DNA of 64,000 nucleotides from Kalaharituber pfeilii (GCA_015179045.1 WHUZ01000007.1:1290501-1354500); one strand, 5' to 3'; counted from the first letter of the stretch, positions 44,130-56,718 are shown. Made by a program: numbers and translations. The notes: generated from the sequence alone by a model not told the origin.

Positions 44130-45038
44130 ATGTGCCTTATCCGCGTGCGTCGTGAGATTGACGATGAGGAAGTCGTACATCCCAGGCCAGCCAATACTGC
44201 CACCACTACCACTGTTATCACGCCAATTCCACCCGCCCCTCCACCGCCACCTAGCAATGCGCTCGTTACGACAACAAACAGTGGGTATGCTTACGACGTT
44301 GGCACAAACACCCTCATTGAAACCGACTATTCTCGCGACAACTATGCCCGCGACGGATACGCATATGAGGACCGCCATGGCCGCCGGCGCTCCTCAGATA
44401 GCGACTACATATACGATTCCCATAGGAGCGAGTCCCGCCGCCGGCGTCACTATTCAGATCAGCCCATAACCACCACCAAGACTACCATCATCAAAGGCGC
44501 CGTTGGGCGCTCCTACTCCGACTCCCGGTCGCGGTCCCGCAGCCGTTCACGGGTGTACACTGCAGCCGGCCTCTCGGCGTCTGGCCCGCCCAACATCGTG
44601 ATCGGCCCAGAGGGCAGCGCCTATGTGAAGACGCACCGCCACCGGCACCGCCGGCGCTCTGGCTCCCTCGAGCGCGAGAAGAGCGTCACCCGATACACGC
44701 ATGCGGGGTCCCTCTCCGCATCGGCGGTCGTCACTGGCGGCCGCCGCAGCAATGTCTCAATCTCCAGGGGCCGCATGTCAAGCGTGGAAATGTCCGAGCC
44801 GAGATCGAGTTTCCGGTACATTGAGCCACGGGGACCTGCCGCGCGAGGATTGGAGAGCGCGGAGATGGTCAGGAGGAGGGAGTCGGAGAGGTTTGCTTAC
44901 GGAGGCATGAGCGAGCACAGGAGGAGCGGGAGTATTTCGTACGTGCATGCGGATAGTGGGCACCGGCGGAGCTTTAGTGGTGGGGCGGGGAGAAGGAGTA
45001 GGGACAAGGTGATGGTTGTGGATCAGGAGTATTATTGA
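44130..45038 (+). CDS. Arg/Ser/Tyr-rich uncharacterised fungal protein
   Basis: A 302-residue single-exon gene with no known function that I can assign. The start at 44130 is chosen because MCLIRVRREIDDEEVVHPRP resembles the short conserved N-terminus of a family of filamentous-fungal hypothetical proteins; an in-frame upstream Met (43983) adds only a low-complexity Pro/Thr stretch. After a Pro-rich linker (IPPAPPPPP) come RS-rich tracts: RHGRRRSSDSDYIYDSHRSE, SYSDSRSRSRSRSRV, HRHRHRRRSGSLEREKSVTR. The C-terminus is RRSRDKVMVVDQEYY. Codons are strongly GC-rich compared with flanks. RS tracts hint at RNA-related or phospho-regulated behaviour (inference). It is convergent with the AP-3 delta gene. 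Confidence 0.75.
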   Translation: MCLIRVRREIDDEEVVHPRPANTATTTTVITPIPPAPPPPPSNALVTTTNSGYAYDVGTNTLIETDYSRDNYARDGYAYEDRHGRRRSSDSDYIYDSHRSESRRRRHYSDQPITTTKTTIIKGAVGRSYSDSRSRSRSRSRVYTAAGLSASGPPNIVIGPEGSAYVKTHRHRHRRRSGSLEREKSVTRYTHAGSLSASAVVTGGRRSNVSISRGRMSSVEMSEPRSSFRYIEPRGPAARGLESAEMVRRRESERFAYGGMSEHRRSGSISYVHADSGHRRSFSGGAGRRSRDKVMVVDQEYY

Positions 45039-46074
45039 GATGATACCATCTATGTTTTCTCGGCGACTAAAAAGACAAATGGAATTAATTATATATATCG
45101 GATTGTTTACGTTTTTTTTAATTTTTATTTACATTATAGTTCGGTGTCTCTTATACCAAATATTGGTGTTTTTTTGTTTTGTTTTTTTCGAAAAATATCC
45201 CTGTTATTTTTTATTTCTTTATTTATTTATTTATTTTCCACCACGTCGTTGTCTTATTTGTCACGCATATTATTATTATTATTATTTGGTTACGAAAAAA
45301 AATATCCCTTCTTTTTTTTTTTTTCGTTTTTCACGTCGTTGTCTGACTATTTAATGAAATCGAGAGAGATGAAGAAATCACTGATACGAAAAACAAAATA
45401 AACTTTTTTTTTAAAAAAAAAAAATGAGAGATCAAAAAAAAATTTTTTTTTCCTTCATTTAATAACTTGCAGGTTGAGAACCCAAATGAGCAACTATAAA
45501 GCTACATTATGTTGCTTAACCTTTTTTTTGTTTTCTCCTCCCTCCCTCCCTCCCTCCCTCCCTCCAATTGTAATGCTCTTTCTTCTGCATGATCGTGATC
45601 TCTTACAAATACCATAAAACACATGTATAAGTTCCGGGGCCAAAAAAGCCATCGACTTTCCTTTTCAAACAATTTATTCTTTTATCACACGAAATGCTTT
45701 AGTTGCGACTCGTATTTAAGGTATGAGCTCGAACTGAGGGTAATACCATCCCACCCACCCACAATTCCATTTCCCCACCTCACCTCACTCACGTGCATAC
45801 TCAGAACCCAAAGTTACCCGTTTACGTCTGTCTCGAGCTAATTTTGTCCTCAAAAAGTACAAACAGTATAGTGCTTCATTCACTCATTATATTATAATAT
45901 ATATCTTACATCCATGATTGCATGCATGTCCCTATCCCAAATTAAATCCCACAAAAAACAACAGGAATACACCCAGAGTACGTTAGCAATGCCATTCTAT
46001 ATATACATTAACTTCAAATTCAAACCTTCAATTACAGTAATCTCCCCCCTCCTTCACTCCTCTACTCGCTCACC
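45039..46074. other. T-rich intergenic region between convergent genes
   Basis: About 1 kb rich in T and A runs, presumably 3' UTRs of both genes. A (CCCT)n-type tetranucleotide repeat of about seven units lies at 45538-45566. Short TATT repeats lie at 45226-45237 and ATT repeats at 45269-45285. Confidence 0.6.
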
Positions 46075-48852
46075 TCATCCCAGCAACAATGCCTGTTCCT
46101 CCTCCTCTTTCTCTTTCTCTCCATCGTGATCCCCATCCTCACCCTTCGCCTTCGCTTTCTTCTTCGTTGTCGTCTTTTTCTTCTTTTTTATCGCTTCCCC
46201 CATCCTACCCTCTCCACCAACTTCAGCATTCCCCTCCCGAGCTTCCTCTTCAGCCTTCTTCTTCTTCCCTTTTCCCTTTTTTCCAGACCCCCCCTCTACC
46301 TCCCCCTCCTGCAACCTCGCCACCTTGGACTTTTTCTTCTTCTTCTCCCCCACCGTTTTCTTCTCCTTAGTTTTCTCCCTCTCCGTCCTCTCCACCCTCT
46401 CCCGCTCCAATCTCTCTTTCTCCAGCCTCTCCCGTTCCTCCACTAGCCTCCTCAACCTCTCCACCTCCATCCTCGCCTTCCTAACCTCCTCGACCTCATC
46501 CTTCGCTTTCCCCTTCCCTTTCTTGTCTGCCTCATCCTCCTCAATTGAGAATCCAACCAACCCTGCTCCTTGTGGCCCGAGAAGCGGATGGTGATACGGT
46601 TTCTTCTTCTTACTCTTCTTTTGCAAAGACCCGGATAGCTCATTCTCCTTTTCCGCACCAGCACCAGTATCAAGTTCCCCTTCCACCTCCTCATCCCGTA
46701 CAATCTCCGGTTTTGCAGCAGCTGCTTTCCGCACACTCCTCAACTCACTGCCCGGTGGCGCAATTAAATCCTTTGGGCTCAAATTCAGCGGCATGACTGG
46801 TATACTATCCACATCAACTTCCTCTACTGGCAACGTATTCGGACTTGACACCATCGGATCCGAAATATAGAAGGGATCGTCTCTGTGCCTTTCCGCCTTC
46901 TCCGCCTTCCTCCTTGCAACGATATCCGGATCTAAATACGAGTTTGGCGATGGGGATGAAGACGTTTGGTACTGGTATGTTCCAATCCCTGGACCTCTCC
47001 CTGGGCTTGTGCCCCGAACAGCGGCTTCCAGCGCTGCAGCAGCAGAGACATATTGCTTCGTGGTACTGAGGCTCAAGTGTCGTTGGTAGTAGTACTTCTG
47101 GAACTCGATTTCGTCATCTGTGTCAGTCTCGGTTTCAGTGTAAGACTCATTCGTCGTTGTGACCGAGAACATCGCCGCCTGTGCCAGGAGCTCGTCAAGT
47201 TGTGGGTTAATTTGCGCATCTAAATCCAGGTTTTGCGGAACAGGCACTTTGCGCTGAGCAGTGGGTGCCACGGGGCCCAGTTCCATGCCCATGAACATGG
47301 CGGGTATCGCCTGCGTCAGCAACCGCGGCGGCTCGCTATCGTACCCATCTGATCCCGACTCTGCGGTGGGCTGTGCTGCAATCGCTTCCCCTGCCAGCTT
47401 GAAAAGCTCCAGAAACTCCACTGCTCGCTCTTGAACTTGCACGTCCGGGGCCGTCGCATGTGGCTCCAGGAACCTGACCACGGACTCTGTCAGTAACGTC
47501 ACTGATGACTTCCTATATGCCGTCCAGGAAACTCCCACGTCCCCTGTAACTACTGCGTACAGCTTTGGCACAGACTGAATATATATCGCAAGAATATCGG
47601 GCGGCAGCAACCCAGGGTTCACCATCGCTGCGACCGTCCCCTCGGGGTCCGGTAATAGCGCCGCATACTCTCCAACCAACCACCCCGCGTACAGTAGGAC
47701 CCTTTGCCCACCGCCCCCAGCAGGCGGGAACAACCCTTCCCTTCTCCGCACAAGGAGGTCAGCCATGGCAACGGCAGAAGCACGTACAGATTTGACCCGG
47801 ACCGCGACATTGCGAAGTTCGAACCCGATATCCTCTCCCACATCTCGTTTCCGCAAAGTGTCGTCGTCGAGGGCGTCGCCATCGTCGTCGTCGCCGGCCC
47901 CGTCGTAGTCTCGGTCGGTACCACCATCATAGAACTCTCCTGGGAGTGCCGCAGCCAACGAGGTTGCGACTGGTGGCGCAAACCGCACGAGCTGGATCAG
48001 CACGTCGAGGTACCACTCAAAGTCGGTAACATTTGCGTACAGATCCCTCGAACACATTTCTAGGATACGCTTGATGACACCGGTTTTGTAGCTCGTTGGG
48101 AGCGCGGGGGGCGGCGGTGGTGGTGGGGCTGGTTTCCGTTTGGAAGATCTCACGCTGCCGCGTGCAGGACGCCCAGTGCCAGTGTATGGGTCTTCCTCCT
48201 GACGGTCCACTTCGTATTGACCTATAGTATCTAGGGAACCAATATCATTCCCGTCTTTGCCATCTTTCGTAGACAGGATATTCGGGGATCGGAGTTGACG
48301 CATGAGCCGTCCGACGACGACTTGTAAGCTATCCGAATTGACCATGCCAACGACGAGCTCGAGAGCACGCAGGCGGATCGAGATGTCCGGGTCGTCGATG
48401 CAATCGAGAATGACGTCCTGGTGCAGGGCGACCAGGTGTGCATGAGTGGCAACGATCTTGGTGAATGCGAGGAGTCCGACATATTTTACTTTTATTATGA
48501 AACCAAGTGAATCAGCATCACATCGCTCAAGATTATTGAAGGAGGGATTGGCAGACAGAGAGAAGGCAGGGGAAGTTACAATTCGAATCCCCTTCAACCA
48601 AAAACCCTCGCAATTTCGTAACACATACACTCGCGAGCTCCTCGCCTTCTTCAGTGTCGCCCATGGAGGCAAGGAGACCGCCGGATATCAGCCCGTTGAT
48701 GCATTCATAGAGGAGAGACATGGCGGAAGTAGTGCGGATGAGGTTAGTTATGGGAGGGACGAGCTTTTTCGTTAGGCGAGGTTCGAGAGGGGTGAGTGTT
48801 GCGAACTAGATGTGTAGATTTTATGACCAGTGTTAGTATATTTTTCTGTCAT

Positions 48853-48897
<45 letters not shown>

Positions 48898-49860
48898 CTT
48901 GCTGCCAAAGAAGGTCCGCAAAGATATACATGTACATACCAACTTAATAATCTTGATGGTCATCCAATTATTCCCGCTTCCCGTCAACAACCCAAACAGT
49001 TTCGGCGCAAGCGGTAAATAATTTCTCGGATTCTTCCTTGCAAGCTCACAAATCACATTCACAGTCGCATTCACCACACTAGGGTCTTCGTCGTTGAGTC
49101 CCTCACGTAGCCGGGGCCACGCAGTGCGCAGTAGCTCAGGGGATTGCAAGAAGCATTTGTAGAGCACGAGAATTGCTTTCTTGCGGATGTAGGGGTTGGT
49201 GTGGGTTAATTTTGTCATGAGGTCGGTGGAGAGGTCTCGCGCGAGGGAAGGAGAGACAATATGAGAGAGGCCGTTGAGGGCGAGGGAAACGTCGTATGGG
49301 GAGGAGGACGAGAGGTCCTGTAGCACCAGACTAAGTTGGCGTTTGCTGTAGATCGGTGATGATGGAGAGTAACGGGGGATGCGGAACACGCACCTTCTTC
49401 AGTAAATTAGTAGCCAACATCAACACATCCGTCTCCAACGTGAAGCTCTGTACTGCTGCGAGATACCCTATCCGCTTTTGTAGGAACTTAGTTGACGACA
49501 TGACTTCGAGAACGTGGAAGGATGCCCAGGACATGTCGTGGCCAAACATCTCGAGGTAGATGAGTTTTAGTATGGCTGTAGCCTTGATATCTATTGCATA
49601 TCTCGCACGACAGTACCACAATTGTCTCCAAATGTCAGCCTTTCCTCCGAACACAGTGGTGAGGTGTGGTGAGCTTGGTGAACGGTGAATGGTGGACAGG
49701 GGTGGGAGATGGAAGCCGGGAGCAATGACGAACCGCCATCCTGCGACTTGACTTCATTCCTGCACTCTTTCAAGCTCTCCAATATGTAGGCGCGCTCGTC
49801 GCCTTTACGGGCGCGGAGGCCGCGGATGAGGTCGTAGAGAGACTTTTCGAACCTGTGCAT
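46075..49860 (-). CDS. APL5: AP-3 complex subunit delta
   Basis: Large delta adaptin of AP-3, which sorts cargo from Golgi/endosomes to the vacuole. Inferred exons: 49860-49734, 49590-49394, 49317-48940, 48805-48580 and 48488-46075, total 1113 residues, all phases consistent. The N-terminus FEKSLYDLIRGLRARKGDER is diagnostic. Next come ATAILKLIYLEMFGHDMSWA, LAAVQSFTLETDVLMLATNL, LNGLSHIVSPSLARDLSTDL, ITNLIRTTSAMSLLYECING and YVGLLAFTKIVATHAHLVAL with HQDVILDCIDDPDISIRLRA, i.e. the armadillo-like adaptin trunk (to about residue 700). The C-terminal third is a hinge/ear with coiled-coil and Lys/Glu-rich stretches (KKKSKVARL...KGKGKKKK) ending EEEEQALLLG. The hinge is long and acidic/basic, typical of fungal delta subunits. 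Confidence 0.93.
48855..48893 (+). repeat. Poly-T tract (39 T) in an AP-3 delta intron
   Basis: Lies in the intron between 48806 and 48939 of the minus-strand AP-3 delta gene, so it is poly-A in the pre-mRNA. It may be an inserted retroposon tail or slippage product. Confidence 0.9.
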
Positions 49861-50380
49861 GGTGACAATAGGGGGGTTAGTGTCGAATTCCGCAAGGACA
49901 ACTAGGAGGAATAGGCGGAATGGGACGGAGTGGTCCTCACATTGCTCATGAAGGTCTGTCAGGACAAGAGAGTGGGCGTTGGTGTTGGTGTTTGTGGTGA
50001 TGGCGGGGTGGTGATAGTGCAGGGAAAGGTGGTGTGGTGGGGGAATTCCTGCACGCCGCTGCAGTCCACTATCCGCTGGGCGCTGCGAAAGAGCCTGCAG
50101 AATGCGATCGGATAGTCCGCTTTGAAACCGCTGATGTCGAGCAGCTCCCGTCGTGTGCGCTGCTGCTGTTGCAGTTGTATGGTCCAGACAGCTCCGATCG
50201 GTGCTGGGAATGAACTTGCTGGTGTTTAGTCAGGATGTGATGTTGCATTAATCGAGCATCAAGGCAAGCATGGAACTGGGGTCACAGTGCCCCTCATCTT
50301 ATCGATAGCGATAACGTCAATACAAAACAAAAACACGCGAAAGCGGATGATAACCAACTGGAGACAAAAAAAATAGCATA
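49861..50380. promoter_or_regulatory. AP-3 delta upstream region
   Basis: Contains the promoter and 5' UTR of the AP-3 delta gene. It has GT-rich stretches (about 49970-50000). No gene seen. Confidence 0.5.
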
Positions 50381-50593
50381 ATGGAGGGTTTCTGCATGTT
50401 ATGCCACGAGATGCACAACCCATTCGATCATGAGTTCCACGCGCCGTATGCGAGAGAGTTCTATGTTATTGCTGCTCCGGAACTTTACGGAAATCATCTT
50501 AAGCGCTTGGCTCATAGGATGCTGTTAGACGGCAGTTGTCCATATGAAGAACGAGATGACGATATGGATACCGTCAATGTGGAACTCTTTTAG
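50381..50593 (+). CDS. Small uncharacterised ORF
   Basis: A 70-residue frame divergent from AP-3 delta. It starts MEGFCMLCHEMHNPFDHEFH and ends MDTVNVELF. The CxxC...H.....H..FH pattern near the N-terminus could bind a metal, but no family is recognised. The acidic tail EERDDDMD and lack of low complexity make it more protein-like than neighbouring frames. It may be a small gene, an exon of a larger one, or chance. Confidence 0.3.
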   Translation: MEGFCMLCHEMHNPFDHEFHAPYAREFYVIAAPELYGNHLKRLAHRMLLDGSCPYEERDDDMDTVNVELF

Positions 50594-53500
50594 TAGAGAC
50601 CGGAGATAGCTAGCATCAAGTAGCAACTCAATGACATTAGGGAGGAATGCTACCAACAAGTTTGAAAGAGGCTTCTTCTTTCATGGTGTGTGATTGACAC
50701 ATTGCCTCATATCCTTTGCCCCTATCAATAGATAAAAACAAACAAAAAGAAAACAATGGAAACAAGACCTCATATCCCTCTCTCCACTTGTAGACCCAAA
50801 ATCCTAACATGTGCAACATAATGTGCGAATGTGCACAAGTCTATTACCCGTCGTGTGCTCGAGGGTGCCGGGAAGTCTGGCCAATTATGCAGCGCCAAGG
50901 TACCTCGATTGGTGCAAAGAACTGCACTTCTGATAGGCTCAAAACTACTGTAGTACATGTCGAGTAGTTGCCAGTTACGCAGGGGTGCTACAATGAATAC
51001 ATAACCATGGGCCTACAATGAGATAACCACTCATCAACTCAACATCAGTTCAATTATATTTACCAGCTTGATAGCCATAGTTCTCTGCTCGTTTAATAGT
51101 TCCCCCACTAGCTTTATAGCTTCCCGCCAGGTTAACCACTTCCACCGTGCAGCTTGACTCAACACCTTCTTAGTTTCCTATGTCTTGTATTATATTTACG
51201 TCTTCTCATAATTGCAAGAGTCTCTCGGGCAGATTTGTGGTTGGTTATTTTATCCAGGTATATAGTTCTACAGAATTCGGGCGTGAAATTTTTTGATGAT
51301 TGTATGGTTGCGGTGATTGCATGATTGTATGTGTCGAAAAAATTATAAACTCTAGAGCAATGCATCTTGTTAGCTATCGACAGGCACTGGTAAATGCCTC
51401 TCCATAGGCGCGCTGCACTTGGGAGAGTGCCCCAGAGGCTTGGCTATGAGATTACTATATCCCCCAACCCCAACTCCACTCCAGACTGACCGAGCCCTAG
51501 GGTCACCGGTTGCATAACATGCTCTCGGGAGGATAGTTGATCTAGACTTGCTTGAGTATTGTGGGGGGGTCGATGCAGACCTTGTGTACTTGCAGTTACT
51601 GCACACCAAAAAAGCATTGACTGTATAGTGCTCCATATAGTTTGGTTTGGAGCATGGACGAAAGTCTATATAATCACAGAACACCATTAATACACCAAGT
51701 ACGTACTTCATACTTGCTAGGCAGATGGGGACGTTGATTCCGCTGCTCATATTGTGTGGACTGCGGTGGTGCTGGAAAAGTTAAATTCAAACTTGAAAAA
51801 AAATATACTTCTGCTCGTAGTATGATACACAACGCAATTATGCTCGTCGGGTGGGGAGTAATGCAACCAGACTGATTCTCGTTCCCAGTCCCGATACTTT
51901 AATGTTGAGGGTAACGTCTCTCCGAACCAGACAAGCGTAGATACACTGCATGCAGCTTGCTTTGCTTGCGTTTACTAGCCAAGATCAGGCCTAGGATAGC
52001 TGATACCGGTAGGACTGTGTATAGTCATGTTGCACAAGAACCGCAGCACAGTGGGCTGTCGCTTACCTTCATAAATAGTCCCTGACCAACCCGCAAGTGC
52101 CCGAAATGGCATTCACCTCCGGATAACGAGACTACTTCCAAATTCATAATATTATCGACGCCAGCAATACAGTAATAGTATAGGCTCTGTCATAATAAAA
52201 CAACAAACGGCGTGCTATCAGATTTGATATAGGAAAAAGAAAATACAACATCTCATGAAATATCCAAAATCAGTCCACAATAGTATAGAAATACCCCCAC
52301 CCCATTCCCATAAATCAATACAATTAATGCCGCAATAATTCTTAACGGCATATCAATATCTTAATACTCCATCAATCCTATATATCATTGTGCTTATGGA
52401 CATAATGAGGATTTTGCGTACCAATATTTCCCCCTCCTCGCCCTCCCACAACTGTAGACATGCCTCGTGCGTCATCAATATTGACTGGTCAGCATCCAGC
52501 TTTATTCCATGCTTTCTTTTTTGATATCTATGTTTGCCAATTATAACTCTTGTTTTTGTCTTAATGTTTCTCCGCTATGAACAGCATTATCTAATGTCCC
52601 TCTCCTTAACTCAATCAGTGTCTGGGATGATGGATGCGCACATTGTACTATAGAAATTCCACAGTCTGTTTTGTTTTCTTGCCGGTTGTTAACTTCTGGG
52701 ATAAGTTGCTTCTTTATTGCCGTTGTTTTCTCTTTAACATGTAACATCTTGTTTATTCTTTGCTTCGTAGCTAGTTATTTTGCTGATGCTGCCTGTTCAC
52801 ACTTGAACAAGTTTGGGTTTCGTTCGGGTTCGTATTTGTTTTCTTGCATAATGTCCAAGTTCTTGTGCTGTTTTTGATGGTATCTAGTCTTACTGAGCTG
52901 TTTGCAACCATCTCCATTCATATACATCTTTGCTTCCCTTTTGCTGTAACAGAGTTGCAACCTCATTAAGGTGATATATCATGAAATCCTGGGGCTGCTT
53001 GGCTCATTACGGTGGAGCTGGGCAAGAAAAGAGACAGATTATGAGAAAATATGATGAATTAGACTTTCTTTGATGCCTATGTCATGCCCATCCTTTTTTT
53101 TACGTCAAAGTCTATGCGCTTACGTGACCACCTTTGTTGGTTCTTTCTCGCCTACATTTCCATTCAGAAAGCTTCAGAGGACCGGGGAGAAAGATCCAGG
53201 AGACGAAATAAGACAGCGGGAACAAGTCAGATTATAAAGTGAATGACACTATGATATTTGCATGGATATATGAATACGATAGACACCACAATGCATTCCT
53301 TTAAAAGGAAAAAAAAAAAAAAAAATAGATCAATCCCTATGTTTCTGCTTGTACAGATGAGCTTGTTCTTTGCCAGTCGTATTGCAGAATCAGAGAGTTA
53401 GGAGGCAGAGAATCAGCAATTTGTGATACAATTAGTTTAAATATATTATTAGTAGTTAGTTTTCAGGTAGCAAGAATCAAGGAACTGAGTTTTAACAGGG

Positions 53501-53915
53501 TCTGTGTTGGTTGGTGCACATTAATATGTAGGTCGTTGGGAATGTTGGTGGGTTTGATTGAGGGTAAATGAACGTACTCACGTGGTTGACAGTAACAACG
53601 TAATGGAAGGCTCAATAATAGAGGCCAATGCAACCTTAGAAGCTCTGCAATACTAGTAGCAGTTGGCAATAAAGGAAATAGAATGTTTGAATAACATTTT
53701 CAACGAATTCAGCATGTATAGGCCTTTCTCCTTTATTTTCTTTAGCTTGCTCACAAAAATGAAAATAATACCAGTCAAATTGAGAAAACACCCTCCGTTT
53801 ACAGATGTGACCTTACAATTCAAGTGCCCACTAGTTCTCAATATTCTTTACCGTGGTTTGCTTCCCTTCTGGATAGAGAATATCTCTCCACGACATGTCT
53901 CTCAAAAGCTCTAAC
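50594..53915. other. Unassigned spacer
   Basis: About 3.3 kb, AT-rich, with no supported gene. It contains the 10-mer CAACCAGACT at 51864-51873 and an A run at about 53310-53325. Frames at 51370-51750 and 52541-52747 lack recognisable motifs. Confidence 0.45.
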
Positions 53916-55890
53916 TTAGCCTCTGTAGTAGGTCTGAGCAGTTTCCCTTTTTGGCCTCTGTTCCATCCCAGAGTTAGGCTTCACTATCTCGTCGTAACCT
54001 CCAAATGCCACGCCCCAAGCCCTCCACATGTACAGGCCCATGCACCATGCTGTCCCAATAAGACACAGGAGCACGGTATTTCTAATCTTCCTCGGTCTAG
54101 ACATTGCGTATTTCCATACAAAGGCAATTCCCGCAGCAGTTATACCCAACCCGATCACCGCGAGGCCTAGCTTGCACACAATCCACCTAACGTAGGTGTA
54201 GGAATTGGAGCATTAGCTTCAAGTTTTCCAAACCTACGAAGATTGTTTTCCATTTTCCCCCCCATAAGCACAAGAACCTAGCTCTGACAATAAGCCGAAT
54301 CAGGTATGCCCCTATAACAAGACCCGCGAAGACTGTTACGAAGAGGGCGGGGGTATAGTTGTCACTTCACTCTGGGACCTCCACCCCGAAAATACTTGCC
54401 GCAAGTGAGAGAGGTATAAAGATAAATGCAAGCTCGGTCAGGCGAGAGGCTTGAGAGATAGCCCTCTGAGATTCCAAAATGGACTTAGAGGACATTATAG
54501 CCGTGAATGTACGCTCGTTGCGTTCGATGAGGCCAGTAATACACTCTAATAGTTCCCCGTAGCTTCTCTTCAGAGCGCTTATATCAGTCGCCAATTCGTC
54601 ACACTTCTTTGTTGAAAGATTGGAGCACGTGCATAGTTCGGTGCCGAATTGGTCAGTTATCCGAATTGTCGCAGTAATCTTATTTCTATTGTTCACAAGG
54701 TACTTCCTCCAGTTCCCCATTATATGTCGCCAGCTTGAAATGCGCTCTTGCAGAACTGTTTTTATTGACTTTTCGCATCAATCTTGTCAAGAATTCCATC
54801 TAACTCTTGAGATACTCCATACCAGTTGGTGAGCGTAAAATGTAGTAAAACTGAGACATTATGGAAATCAGGGTTCGAACATGCATGCGCGAGAAGCATT
54901 GAAGCTTGCGCTGACTGTAAGGTAAGACAGAGATATGGTAAAAAGTCGATTCGTGTGGTAGACCTGTTTCGGACTGGAATGTGCGGTTGCTCTTCCCTGT
55001 GAAACGTTTGGTATAATGTAATGGGCTCTGTCATACGAAATGTTTTGTATTGAAGGACATCCTTAAGGGAAGTTTCTATGCCTGGGAGGCCCTGAAAAAG
55101 GATGCTTGGTTCTGCGTGAAGGATCACAGGGTATCACAACTAAAAACCAACGTTTAGGGCCAGTTAAGAGGGAAAGTAAGGAGGCCATTTTAGTAAACTC
55201 ACTAGTTGGGATCTTTTCGTTTTCATATTCATTCTTGAAGTAGACAGATGCCCTTTCTTCTGCCACAACAACTGCGCCAGGATACTCCTTAGCCATTATA
55301 TCTCTTCCTCTCCAAATATTGGAATTGACATAGAGGGATTCTTCAAGCTGCTGATATCTAATCAACCCATCCTTCATGCCAATTATCTCTATTGCATCTC
55401 TGAGTGTAGATTGGTTCTGAAGTTCTTCAGTCGCTTTGCTCTTCCAAGTTAGTGAAAAATAATTCTTACGTGCAAGAAATGCAGTAGGATGGAAATGTAG
55501 GCTGCTGTCATCCCGCACCTGAGTGCGATGAGCTTTGTCAAGATAAGAGCTCTCTGAGCCCTCAAGAGGAAAAGAAAAAATTCGAGATCTAGATCTAACA
55601 CTGAACCAAGAGCTTCAATCATCGCAGGGGAAAGATCCTCAACTAGTACAATAAAATACGCGTGGAAATGTTTTTAGTGCGCGTTCTTAGAACATTTCTG
55701 AGGGTCTCGTAATCGAACATGTGCAGTAAGGGTTTTGGACTCTGATTCTCTAGATCCAAGATCGTCACATCAACTCTATGATCCGACACTTTAGCTTGAC
55801 CGTAAACGGCCCATAGACACCGATGTTGCCATACAAACCGGCTTTTGACCTTGTTATTGCTGTCAGTAACTCCACACGCAAAACGTGTCT
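53916..55890 (-). pseudogene. CorA-type membrane protein, decayed
   Basis: Relic of a fungal CorA-like (Mg2+ transporter fold) protein. Reading 3' to 5' on the plus strand, the order is: N-terminal HRVDVTILDLENQSPKPLLH; then VEDLSPAMIEALGSVLDLDL; GSESSYLDKAHRTQVRDDSS; LTNWYGVSQELDGILDKIDA; and the long helix into TM1, ASRLTELAFIFIPLSLAASI-FG. TM2 is ALFVTVFAGLVIGAYLIRL. The family's GMN signature is replaced by GVE. Single-base frame changes occur at the A/T runs 55653-55656 and 55575-55580, and an in-frame TGA lies at 54367-54369 between the two TM segments. A further TM frame (GLAVIGLGITAAGIAFVWKY) ends at 53916. The upstream boundary is uncertain. It could still be a gene if the run-length shifts are sequencing errors, but the TGA argues against that. 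Confidence 0.72.
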
Positions 55891-56115
55891 GAAGAAGGAC
55901 TTACATAGCGCAGGTATGTTTCAGCAGCCAGGCTGTACCTATACTAGATTGGCCCCGCGGATGGGCTTCCTCCCTCAGAATTGCTGGTGCTATCATATGT
56001 CTAAGTTTTAATTTCCTAATGCCTGGCCATAGTTTTCCAGTGAGGTCTATAAAAGTTCCCTTGAAGCGTGCGTAGCCATTTTTCTCGTCATCCTCCGCTT
56101 CTCCCTCCGGAGGCT

Positions 56116-56718
56116 CTACTGTTGGAGAAACGTTAATCTAGCCCCTCGCCCATGCATGAGGCTTATGCGGGTCGGAGGAATTGTTGTGCCGTCGGATGGT
56201 TTGTGAGTGCGACGGAGGGATGGTTGGACCGATAGGGAGAACTGTAGGGAAGACTGTGGGGAGGGGCCTTCAGCCAGTGTGCGGGTATATGTACGGGTTG
56301 ACTTCTCATTCTGTTTTTTATCATCATTATGTCGAACACGGATAGTTGTTATTGAATGCAGTATTATTCCTGTCATAGCAGCGTGAACTTTACATCTACT
56401 GCTTCTACGACGCCTGCTCCGGACGGGCTGCCACAGTTGTTCTTCTTTTGAGGCTCCTTCTGCTGTTTTTGCCGCTTGTCCTGCTGTCGCTTCGGTTGGC
56501 ATTATCTCTTGTTGTGCGTCCGGATCCGCGCTTTCTCTAGCGTCGTTACCCTGATTGCGATCAGCAGCAATGCAGGAGACGACAGAAACCTGTATGTGTG
56601 AATCAACAAGGGGTAGAAGGGAGGGCGCAGAATAGTAGGCTTGGGCTTGTAGCGATACTGAGCGTCTGTGTGACTGTTTGGCCCCCATTATAACGCAGGA
56701 CCGCGAAGGTGACTTCAA
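56116..56718 (-). CDS. Weak ORF, unknown protein
   Basis: A 200-codon frame with a basic cluster (RSRRRRSSRCK), an Ala/Glu-rich stretch (TEATAGQAAKTAEGASKEEQ) and a short hydrophobic segment (AAMTGIILHSITTI). No family recognised. Length is above chance for this composition, but codon quality is poor. It might be an eroded gene. Confidence 0.25.
   Translation of the reverse strand: MKSPSRSCVIMGAKQSHRRSVSLQAQAYYSAPSLLPLVDSHIQVSVVSCIAADRNQGNDARESADPDAQQEIMPTEATAGQAAKTAEGASKEEQLWQPVRSRRRRSSRCKVHAAMTGIILHSITTIRVRHNDDKKQNEKSTRTYTRTLAEGPSPQSSLQFSLSVQPSLRRTHKPSDGTTIPPTRISLMHGRGARLTFLQQ

Noticed and set aside
46089..47223. Plus-strand frames opposite AP-3 delta
   Set aside because: Antisense shadows of the Lys/Glu-rich AP-3 delta C-terminus; they read as Ser/Pro/Leu low complexity.
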